Assembly: GCA_028280915.1 (NCBI GenBank)
Contig: JANQKX010000144.1
Location: 1-8,243, forward strand
Direction: 5' to 3'
DNA length: 8,243 bases
DNA from: Kiloniellaceae bacterium
GTDB lineage: Bacteria; Pseudomonadota; Alphaproteobacteria; Kiloniellales; Kiloniellaceae
The stretch's first letter is position 1. Each line of letters starts with the position of its first letter. The notes under the pieces are model-generated. The model searched no databases and was not told the origin of the DNA. It saw only the letters and a program-made list of their open reading frames with translations. Positions 1-5,625 of the stretch are shown in pieces. The position numbers and the translations under genes were made by a program.

Positions 1-246
1 GCCTTTAAGCTGCCGATCCGCCACCGTCGCTTCGCCCGGTCCGCCTTGACCCTGGTTTTTGTCCCCGGTGTGGTCCTTCTGCTCGCCGGCCAAGGGGCCG
101 CCTTCGTCATGTGGCTCGGCGCTCTCTCGGTTCTGGGCGGCCTCCTTGCCTTTCGCCGGCCTGACGGAAACGACCGACCGGCCCGGCTGGTCTCGTTCGG
201 ACTTGGTTGCCGTCGCACCAGAATCTCCAAACCCAAGCGAACTTGA
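1..246 (+). CDS. 3' end of a small inner-membrane protein, DUF3325-like
   Basis: The reading frame is open from the first base to a TGA at 244-246, giving 81 residues, so the N-terminus lies outside the window. A basic stretch (KLPIRHRRFARS) precedes two hydrophobic segments separated by a short Gly/Gln turn, then RRPDG and a polar, Arg/Lys-rich tail of about 25 residues. The pattern 'basic loop, helix, MWLGALSVLGG helix, RRP end' resembles the C-terminal half of DUF3325 proteins, small inner-membrane proteins of unknown biochemical role often found with PepSY-domain and DUF3649 proteins beside siderophore receptor genes. That fits the iron-uptake genes that follow. The basic tail is longer than I expect for that family. 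The assignment rests on remembered resemblance; membership of another small membrane family is possible. A methionine exists at base 109, but it lies inside the second helix and is not a credible start. Confidence 0.55.
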   Translation, partial: AFKLPIRHRRFARSALTLVFVPGVVLLLAGQGAAFVMWLGALSVLGGLLAFRRPDGNDRPARLVSFGLGCRRTRISKPKRT

Positions 247-440
247 AACCTTGCCCGGATTTCCAAATACGAATGAGCCCTGGATTGACGATCGCAGGCA
301 TGCTATTTATCGAATGAAATTAAGTTGCAGTCGCAAAAATTTGCGGCCCTGTTTGTATGCCCGATTGAACTTTTGCCGACGCCGTGAGTCCTCTAGTGAA
401 ACTGAGTACGTCAAATTAAGAACAAGAGGTTTGTAGCGAA
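247..440. other. Intergenic region upstream of the tonB operon
   Basis: These 194 bases contain no credible gene on either strand. The composition is more AT-rich than the flanking genes, as expected of a promoter region. A loose sigma70-like pair can be drawn, TTGACG at 285-290 and TATCGA at 308-313 with a 17-base spacer, but the second element matches the consensus poorly. A 14-base palindrome lies at 332-345. The octamer AAATTAAG occurs twice, at 317-324 and 413-420. No clear terminator for the upstream gene is visible. Confidence 0.6.
325..345. promoter_or_regulatory. Candidate operator palindrome before the tonB operon
   Basis: CGCAAA-AA-TTTGCG at 332-345 is a perfect 6+6 inverted repeat around two A bases. 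An overlapping smaller dyad, TTGC-AGTC-GCAA, covers 325-336. It lies about 95 bases before the first start codon of a TonB-ExbBD operon, where an iron-responsive repressor (Fur, Irr or RirA, depending on lineage) would be expected. It does not match a standard Fur box, an Irr ICE box or a RirA box closely, so the regulator is unknown and the site could be chance. Confidence 0.3.
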
Positions 441-875
441 ATGTTCTGGCACATATGCAAGGCCAAATGGTTCCCGATCATCGCCTTTCTCTTTGCGGTT
501 CCCCTCCAACCCGTTGTCGCCGGGCCGCCCGCGGTTTCGATCGAGCTAAACAAGCTTGAGCCGGGCAAGAGTGCCTGCCGGGCTTACTTGATCCTGAAGA
601 ACACCACGCCCCACCACTTCGATAGCCTAAAGCTGGATCTGGTGATGTTCGACCGGGATGGGGTGGTGGCCAAGCGATTGGCCGTCGAGGGGGCGCCCTT
701 GCGGCCCAGCAAAACCAGCCTGAAGGTTTTTGATATCGACGGCCGCAGCTGTGAGACCATCGGCAGTATTCTCCTAAACGACGTCCTGGCATGTCAGGGT
801 TTGCAAGATGTACCCGACGACTGTTTGGCCTTGGTTGAACTTTCTGCCCGCGGCGGCGTCCCTTTTATAAAGTAA
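441..875 (+). CDS. Small exported periplasmic protein of the tonB operon
   Basis: This 144-residue protein starts with a short basic n-region, a hydrophobic core (about residues 10-23) and a likely signal-peptidase site after VVA27, so the mature form of roughly 117 residues should be periplasmic. The start at 441 is supported by AAGAGG at 424-429, although the spacing is long. The mature part looks like a beta-rich single domain (SIELNKLEP, YLILKN, LKLDLVMFDRDG, LNDVLAC) ending in VPFIK. It contains four cysteines (46, 104, 118, 128), enough for two disulfides. I recall similar unnamed proteins, sometimes labelled only as signal-sequence proteins, just before exbB in alphaproteobacterial tonB loci, with the LKLDLVMFD and LLNDVLAC patches conserved. 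It is separated from exbB by 46 bases and is probably co-transcribed, so a role in TonB-linked energy transduction or assembly is likely but unproven. Confidence 0.75.
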   Translation: MFWHICKAKWFPIIAFLFAVPLQPVVAGPPAVSIELNKLEPGKSACRAYLILKNTTPHHFDSLKLDLVMFDRDGVVAKRLAVEGAPLRPSKTSLKVFDIDGRSCETIGSILLNDVLACQGLQDVPDDCLALVELSARGGVPFIK

Positions 876-921
876 AAAATGACCGGACCGTTGCTCCGAA
901 GCGACCGGGAAGTGAGACAAT

Positions 922-1722
922 ATGACCGATGTAACAAGTGATCCCCTGGCGGCAGCGCCTTTGGAGGGGGCGGGGGCGCCCTTGGATGGGGTGGAACCGC
1001 CAAGTATTGCCGAAGGACCGGACTCTTTCCAGTCTATGATTGACCAGGCCATGGACATGGTTGCGGCCGGCGGGCCGGTGGTGGTGATTTTGCTCGGGTG
1101 TTCCATCGTGGCGCTCACCATCATTTTTCTGAAACTCTGGCAGTTTCGGGTCGCCAAGGTCTGGGACCGGCGGGCGGTCGACGGCGCCCTGGCGCTTTTG
1201 CGCGCCGGCCAGACCGAGAAGGCCCGCCAAATGGCTTTGGCCAGTGCCAACCCGGTGGCGCAGGTTCTGGCGGGCGCCATCTACGGCCACCGCGCCATGA
1301 TGGCGAAAGAGGCTTTGCTGCGGGAGGAAATCCTCCGCTGCGGCCGGGATCATTTGGAGAGTCTCAGGTCCCACCTGGGCACCTTGGAGATGATCGGCAA
1401 TTTGGCCCCCTTGCTGGGTCTGTTCGGCACGGTCCTGGGCATGATCGACGCGTTTCAGGATCTGTCGGCGGCGGGCTCCAACGTCAATCCCTCCGTCCTG
1501 TCGGAAGGCATATGGGAAGCCTTGCTGACCACCGCGGTGGGTCTGGCCGTGGCCATTCCCGTGGTTGCCGTGGTCAACTGGCTGCAAGGCACCGTCGAGC
1601 GGGTGGCCCATGACATGGACAACGCCGTCACCCAAGTCTTCACCAACGACCTGGCCCTGATGCCAACCTCGCCCGAAGAGCCAAGGGGATTCCATGCAAC
1701 GGCCGCCGTCCCTGGCGAATAG
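922..1722 (+). CDS. exbB: ExbB-type proton channel subunit (MotA/TolQ/ExbB family)
   Basis: ExbB is the inner-membrane scaffold of the proton-driven motor that energises TonB; five copies normally surround a pair of ExbD helices. This 266-residue protein has a Pro/Ala-rich N-terminal extension (1-35), a first membrane helix at about 52-72, a cytoplasmic domain of about 80 residues rich in Ala/Leu/Glu helices, then the family hallmark helices. Helix 2 is IGNLAPLLGLFGTVLGMIDAF-like at 158-178, and helix 3 at about 201-221 carries the TTAVGLAVAIP signature, with polar T204 at the place expected to line the pore. The start ATG at 922 follows GGGAAGTGAG at 907-916. The 3' end overlaps exbD by 29 bases. 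TolQ is the main alternative, but the following two ExbDs and TonB, and the absence of TolA/TolB/Pal, favour ExbB. Confidence 0.93.
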   Translation: MTDVTSDPLAAAPLEGAGAPLDGVEPPSIAEGPDSFQSMIDQAMDMVAAGGPVVVILLGCSIVALTIIFLKLWQFRVAKVWDRRAVDGALALLRAGQTEKARQMALASANPVAQVLAGAIYGHRAMMAKEALLREEILRCGRDHLESLRSHLGTLEMIGNLAPLLGLFGTVLGMIDAFQDLSAAGSNVNPSVLSEGIWEALLTTAVGLAVAIPVVAVVNWLQGTVERVAHDMDNAVTQVFTNDLALMPTSPEEPRGFHATAAVPGE

Positions 1723-2107
1723 GGCGGCGCGCCCCCGCACGACCATCGGCCTGACACCGCTGATCGATGTGGTTTTTATTCTGCTCGTGTTTTTTATGTT
1801 GGCTTCGAAGTTCGTCGACTGGCGCGCGATAGAGATTGACGCGCCCGTGCGGTCGGGCGGCGGCGGCGGGATGGAAGGTGCGGTTTTACTGCAGATCCGG
1901 GAAGGGGACCTGCGCCTATCTGGTGTTGCTCTGTCTCTGGACGAGTTGCGGGCCCGTTTGCGCGAACAGCACGGGCAAAATCTCGAGCAGCGGGTATTGA
2001 TCCAGCCCGCGCCTGGCGTTTCCCTGCAGCGTGCCGTCATGGTTCTGGAGCAGGTGGTAGAGGCAGGACTGACGAATGTCTCCTTCTCCCATCGGCCTGA
2101 AAAATAG
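1694..2107 (+). CDS. exbD: ExbD-type motor subunit 1, with catalytic Asp
   Basis: ExbD is the single-pass stator protein that carries protons through the ExbB pore. This 137-residue copy has a basic cytoplasmic N-terminus (1-17), one membrane helix (about 22-40) and a periplasmic domain. The helix begins LTPLIDVVFILLVFFML, and Asp25 (codon GAT at 1766-1768) is the conserved proton-carrying residue, with the same numbering as in E. coli ExbD. A run of five glycines at about 54-58 forms a flexible linker to the periplasmic alpha/beta domain, which ends VVEAGLTNVSFSHRPEK, the usual ExbD C-terminal pattern. The ATG lies within the end of exbB and follows AAGGGG at 1683-1688, a strong ribosome site five bases upstream. 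The overlap suggests coupled translation and matched expression. Confidence 0.93.
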   Translation: MQRPPSLANRAARPRTTIGLTPLIDVVFILLVFFMLASKFVDWRAIEIDAPVRSGGGGGMEGAVLLQIREGDLRLSGVALSLDELRARLREQHGQNLEQRVLIQPAPGVSLQRAVMVLEQVVEAGLTNVSFSHRPEK

Positions 2108-2119
2108 GGGCGGCCCAAC

Positions 2120-2527
2120 ATGGATTTCCGCCGGCCCAGACCCGCCAAACAGCCGCAAGAGCGTCTTTTGCCCCTGATCAACGTGGTCTTTCTGCTCTTG
2201 ATCTTTTTTATGCTGGCCGGTCACTTGGCTTCATCGGATGCCTTTAAGGTGCAGCCGCCTCAATCCACCAGCCAAGACCCTTTGGACGAGCCGGCCTTGA
2301 TCATACTGCTGGGTGCGGATGGCCGTTTGGCCGTGGATGACCAGGAAACCGACAAAGCGGGCCTAAAAAGCCTAATCGAGGCCAAGCTGGATACGGCTGG
2401 GTTAACCGAAGTGATCTTGAGGGCCGATAGCGACACGGAGGCGGTGCGTGTTGTCGCGATCATGGATATCCTGCGTCAAGCCGGGGTGGCAGAGCTGGAA
2501 CTGGTGACCGTGCTCGCCCAGCCATGA
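2120..2527 (+). CDS. ExbD-type subunit 2, with Asn replacing the proton-carrying Asp
   Basis: This 135-residue protein has the ExbD architecture: a short basic N-terminus, one membrane helix (about 17-37) and a periplasmic domain ending in IMDILRQAGVAELELVTVL, typical of the family. Its helix reads LLPLINVVFLLLIFFML, so Asn21 (codon AAC at 2180-2182) occupies the position where ExbD1 has Asp25. The rest of the helix is well kept, which argues for a functional variant rather than a decaying gene. It follows exbD1 by 12 bases with AGGGG at 2106-2110, and its stop overlaps the tonB start. The natural reading is that it pairs with ExbD1 in one ExbB pore; the alternative is an accessory role outside the motor. 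I recall related ExbDs with an LINVVFL motif in other alphaproteobacteria, so the variant may be lineage-wide. Confidence 0.85.
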   Translation: MDFRRPRPAKQPQERLLPLINVVFLLLIFFMLAGHLASSDAFKVQPPQSTSQDPLDEPALIILLGADGRLAVDDQETDKAGLKSLIEAKLDTAGLTEVILRADSDTEAVRVVAIMDILRQAGVAELELVTVLAQP

Positions 2528-3765
2528 AAAAGATCAAACCTTACCACTGGGCCCTGGCCTTTTTATTTGCCTTTCTTGTTCACGCAAGTTCGGTGGGGGT
2601 TTTTTACGAGCCGGCAAACTCGGGTGCGCTATCGGCGGGGATGGGCGGCATCGAAGTTTCCCTCGGACCGGCGGGCGGCAGTCCGGGCGCCGTGGCCCAG
2701 AACAGCCAGGAATCTCCCGTGGCGGAAAACGTCACGCCTGAAGAGGTGGAGTCGACCCAAGAAAGCGAGACCATGGAGGACGTTCCTTTGGAGGAGGCAC
2801 TGCAGGAGGAGACCCCTGTAGAGGAAGCCAAAGTGGTGCCCGTGGAAATTCTGCAGATGGAAGAGGCGCCGGATCTACCCCAAGAGGTCGCCCCCATCGA
2901 GGTGGCCGAGGCACCGCTGCCAGTTGAAACCACTGCGCCGCAACCACCGTTGGAGCAGGTGGAAACGGTCGAGGTCTCCCCTGTGGAGCCGCAAGAGGTG
3001 GTGCCGCTGGAAGAGGCCCCTCAAGAGCCCCCGCAAGAGAGCGCGGCCGAACTTTCACCGGAGCCGATGCAAACCGTGGAACAGCCGCTAAGCCCGGAAG
3101 ATGTGGTACCCGAATTGGTCGAGGCGGTGCCGCCCGTGATGGAGGAGGTGTCCCCGGCGCCGGTCGAAGGAGCGGTGGCCCGGGAGGTCATGGAGCAGCC
3201 GCCCATGCCCAAGGCAATACCTGAGCCCCCTGTTGCAGAGACCTTGGCCGTGGCCCAGGCGGTGCCGGAGCCGACAAAGGCCCCGCGGGAACAAGCCGAA
3301 AAGGCCGTCGAGCCGCCGAGCGGGCAGGCCACTCCCCAATCTGTTTCTGGATCAGAGGGCAAATCAGGCACAAAGGAGCAAAAGCAGACGGGCAGTGCCG
3401 ATGCCACTTCAGGCGGCGGCCTGCAAGGCTCAATAGTGGACTACCATGCTATTGTCGCGGCGTGGCTCAACGCCCACAAGGAGTATCCCCGGCGCGCCCG
3501 CTCGCGGGGACTGGAGGGCAGGGTTTTTCTTACCTTTGTGGTCGACCGGGACGGGGAAGTTCTGGATTACAAAATTTTTGAGAGCTCCGGACACCGAATC
3601 CTCGATAGAGAGGTGGAGGACATGATCGAACGGGCGTCCCCCTTGCCGCCCATGCCGCCTGATATGCAGAAAGCGAGCCTGAAACTGACCGTGCCCGTAG
3701 ATTTTTTTCTGCGTCGATCGGCTTCTAGGTCCAGGAAAAAGAAGGAAAAAGAGGAAGAAGACTAA
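2524..3765 (+). CDS. tonB: TonB energy-transducing protein with long acidic spacer
   Basis: TonB spans the periplasm and passes motor energy to outer-membrane receptors. This 413-residue version is much longer than E. coli TonB (239). It has an N-terminal anchor helix (about 8-28) with His20 at the same number as the functionally key E. coli His20, although the E. coli Ser16 partner is Ala here. A Gly-rich patch (about 36-60, GIEVSLGPAGG) follows, then a Glu/Pro/Val-rich spacer (about 65-260) and a Gly/Ser/Gln-rich hinge. The C-terminal TonB domain begins near 303, with HKEYPRRA at 318-325 and VFLTFVVDRDGEV at 334-346, and closes near PVDFF 391-395. An extra charged tail (397-413, Arg/Lys then Glu/Asp) extends past the domain. 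The ATG overlaps the exbD2 stop by four bases (ATGA) with no good ribosome site, so translation is probably coupled. Confidence 0.93.
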   Translation: MKKIKPYHWALAFLFAFLVHASSVGVFYEPANSGALSAGMGGIEVSLGPAGGSPGAVAQNSQESPVAENVTPEEVESTQESETMEDVPLEEALQEETPVEEAKVVPVEILQMEEAPDLPQEVAPIEVAEAPLPVETTAPQPPLEQVETVEVSPVEPQEVVPLEEAPQEPPQESAAELSPEPMQTVEQPLSPEDVVPELVEAVPPVMEEVSPAPVEGAVAREVMEQPPMPKAIPEPPVAETLAVAQAVPEPTKAPREQAEKAVEPPSGQATPQSVSGSEGKSGTKEQKQTGSADATSGGGLQGSIVDYHAIVAAWLNAHKEYPRRARSRGLEGRVFLTFVVDRDGEVLDYKIFESSGHRILDREVEDMIERASPLPPMPPDMQKASLKLTVPVDFFLRRSASRSRKKKEKEEED

Positions 3766-3800
3766 ACACTATGATCCTGAAGGATCGGAATCATGTTTAG
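3762..3800. terminator. Dyad between convergent operons, probable terminator
   Basis: CTAAAC at 3762-3767 pairs with GTTTAG at 3795-3800. Inside this, ATGAT at 3771-3775 pairs with ATCAT at 3790-3794 and CC with GG, with small bulges. An alternative inner hairpin is GATCC-TGAA-GGATC at 3773-3786. The dyad covers the stop codons of both tonB and the convergent ABC ATPase. For minus-strand transcripts the stem is followed by a pyrimidine/T-rich stretch (the complement of bases 3733-3760), as in an intrinsic terminator. In the plus direction there is no T-run, so termination of the tonB transcript there is less certain. Confidence 0.5.
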
Positions 3801-4587
3801 GGCGGTGCTGGCTGGACAACGGACGTATCAGCTCCAGTGAGGGCCGGTTGTCCGTCCCCGGATGCAGTTCCGCTTCCACGTGATAGACACGGGCAAAGAC
3901 CTCCTTGGTCAAGACCTCGGCCGGAGGGCCGGCGGCCACGACCTTGCCGTGCCCCAAGACGACCACGCCGTCGCAATAGCGCGCGGCCAAGTCCACTTCA
4001 TGAAGATTGGCGATGACGACCCCGCCCCGGTGGGCCAGGCGCCGGCGGATCAATTCCAGAACCGTCAAGCGCCAGTGCAGGTCCAAGGCCGCGGTGGGTT
4101 CGTCGAGCAGGAGCAGGTCCGGGTCCCGGATCAGGCACAACGCCAGTCCGACCCGTTGGCGCTGGCCGCCGGAGAGCGTGCTCAAGGGCGCGAGGGCCTG
4201 GTCGTCAAGGCCGAGCAAGGCCAGAACCTCTTCAATCCGTTGAGAGAGGGCACGATCTGACAAGGCCATGCCGAGGGCGCGGCAGATGCTCCATAGCAGC
4301 TCCATGGGGAAGAGGGCGCTGGGGGCCGGCGGACTTTGCGGCATGGTGGCCACTTTTTCCCAAAGAGCCCGGGAGGACTGGCTGGCCAGTGACACGCCAT
4401 CCAGGACGATGCTCCCCTGGCAACTCAGTTCCCGCGATAGGCAGCGGATCAGGGTGGACTTTCCCGACCCGTTGGGCCCCAAGATGCCGATGAAGTGACC
4501 GTCCTCTAGGTCGGGCAGGGTGACGTCGAACAGCACCTGCTTTCGACCATAGCGCGCGCAAACGCCGCTGACCGAAAGATGTGTCAT
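3769..4587 (-). CDS. ABC transporter ATPase, FecE/FhuC/BtuD type
   Basis: This 272-residue cytoplasmic ATPase powers the permease encoded just upstream. All nucleotide-binding motifs are intact: Walker A GPNGSGKST at 37-45, Q-loop Gln84 (TMPQ), signature LSGGQRQR at 138-145, Walker B LLLLDEP at 158-164 with catalytic Glu163, a D-loop at AALD 166-169 and the H-loop His196 in NLHEVD. Length and motif spacing fit importers of ferric siderophores, haem or cobalamin. I chose the ATG at 4587-4585 because it overlaps the permease stop codon by four bases (ATGA), the usual coupling, and because the protein then begins with the normal THLSVSGVCARYG strand. The reading frame is open much further upstream, but that part is a shadow of the permease gene. 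The C-terminal tail (about 250-272) is polar and probably unstructured. Confidence 0.93.
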   Translation of the reverse strand: MTHLSVSGVCARYGRKQVLFDVTLPDLEDGHFIGILGPNGSGKSTLIRCLSRELSCQGSIVLDGVSLASQSSRALWEKVATMPQSPPAPSALFPMELLWSICRALGMALSDRALSQRIEEVLALLGLDDQALAPLSTLSGGQRQRVGLALCLIRDPDLLLLDEPTAALDLHWRLTVLELIRRRLAHRGGVVIANLHEVDLAARYCDGVVVLGHGKVVAAGPPAEVLTKEVFARVYHVEAELHPGTDNRPSLELIRPLSSQHRPKHDSDPSGS

Positions 4588-5621
4588 GGCCGCCGTCGCT
4601 GCAGTACGAGCAGGGCCATGAGGGCCGGTACACCGACCGCCGCAGTTAGGATGCCGACGGGGATGATGACGCCGGGTATCAAGGTCTTGGAGAGGACGGA
4701 GGCGCCCGAAAGGATCAAGGCGCCGCAGAGGGCCGCGCCTGGAATCAAGGTGCGATGGTCCTCGCCCAGCAACAGCCGGGCGATGTGAGGTCCGACCAAG
4801 CCGACGAAGGCGATGGTGCCGACAAAACACACGGCAAAGGCCGCCAAGATGGAGGTGCGTAGAATCACCAAGGTGCGCAGCCGGTCCACATTGATGCCGC
4901 TGCTGCGAGCCTGTGCCTCGCCGCCGCGTAACAGCGTCAAAAGCCACACATGGCGCAGGCTGAAGGGCAGGACCGCAAAAAAACACGCCGTTACGATGAC
5001 GACCTCGACCCAGCCGGCCTTGGTGAGATTGCCGATGGTCCAAAACACGATTTGCTGGGTCGCCTCCGCATCGGCCACGTAAAAAAGCGCCGCTGTAAGC
5101 GCGTTGCAAAGAAATAGTATGGCAATGCCAAAAAGGATGACCGTGTCCCGCTCGCCGCCCAGCACCCGAATGGCGGCCAGGATGAGGCCGCCTGATCCCA
5201 GGGCGAAGAGCAAGGCGGTCACCGGCAGGATCGCGGCTTGTCCCATGAAGGGCAGGGCCGGGGACAGCACAAGAGCCACGCTGGCGCCCAGAACGGCCGC
5301 CGAGGAAACCCCAAGGGTAAAGGGGCTGGCCAGAGGGTTGTCCAGGATCGTCTGGGATTCCACACCGGCCAAGCCCAGGGCGGCCCCCACCGCGAGGGCA
5401 ATCAGGGCGTCCGGCAGGCGCACTTGCCACAGGATGATTTGGTCTCTGGGGTCCAGGCTGGCCGGGTCAAAGACTCCCCGCATGACCTGTCGCAGGGTCA
5501 GATCCGCGGGCCCGGCCAGAAGATCCAGCACCAGGCAAAGCAGCGTCGCGCCGGCCAATGCGGCAATAATGAGCCAGCGCTGGCGCAAGAGGCGCCCATG
5601 GCGGATTTCCAGGGACACCAC
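4584..5621 (-). CDS. FecCD-family ABC permease
   Basis: This inner-membrane permease of about 345 residues forms the channel for a metal chelate or cobalamin taken from the binding protein. It is almost entirely hydrophobic, consistent with the roughly ten helices of the FecCD/BtuC family. Family marks include RLPDALIALAVGAALGLAG (from about residue 68), Gln90, the NPLASPFTLGVS patch at 95-106, and the C-terminal IPVGILTAAVGVPALMALL followed by basic QRRRP. The frame is open far upstream, but that part overlaps the binding-protein gene and has no transporter character. No ATG fits the expected N-terminus. GTG at 5621-5619, or the next GTG at 5618-5616, gives VVSLEIRHGRLLRQRW before helix 1. 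This lies four bases after the binding-protein stop codon, consistent with coupled translation. The substrate is not determined by the sequence; the linked TonB genes favour a ferric chelate. Confidence 0.9.
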   Translation of the reverse strand: MVSLEIRHGRLLRQRWLIIAALAGATLLCLVLDLLAGPADLTLRQVMRGVFDPASLDPRDQIILWQVRLPDALIALAVGAALGLAGVESQTILDNPLASPFTLGVSSAAVLGASVALVLSPALPFMGQAAILPVTALLFALGSGGLILAAIRVLGGERDTVILFGIAILFLCNALTAALFYVADAEATQQIVFWTIGNLTKAGWVEVVIVTACFFAVLPFSLRHVWLLTLLRGGEAQARSSGINVDRLRTLVILRTSILAAFAVCFVGTIAFVGLVGPHIARLLLGEDHRTLIPGAALCGALILSGASVLSKTLIPGVIIPVGILTAAVGVPALMALLVLQRRRP

Positions 5622-5625
5622 GCTG

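Noticed and set aside
59..436. A 125-codon plus-strand frame crossing the end of the first gene and the intergenic region.
   Set aside because: Its first part is out of frame with the hydrophobic membrane protein, its later part has no domain or composition of a real protein, and no ribosome site precedes it.
879..941. A 20-codon open frame between the small exported protein and exbB that could act as a leader peptide.
   Set aside because: It has no convincing ribosome site, no repeated regulatory codons, and it overlaps the exbB start; it is most simply chance.
1855..1870. A GGC-rich simple repeat in exbD1.
   Set aside because: It encodes a glycine linker between the membrane helix and the periplasmic domain and keeps the frame. 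It is too short to suggest phase variation.
865..2181. A 438-codon open frame on the minus strand opposite exbB and exbD1.
   Set aside because: Its translation is Arg/Gly/Gln/His-rich with no domain pattern, typical of an antisense shadow in GC-rich DNA, and the plus-strand genes are unmistakable.
4588..5430. An apparent N-terminal extension of the ABC ATPase giving a 553-residue protein, as if fused to another domain.
   Set aside because: The extension is a Gly/Arg/Pro-rich shadow frame of the permease gene. The ATPase begins naturally at the ATG overlapping the permease stop codon.
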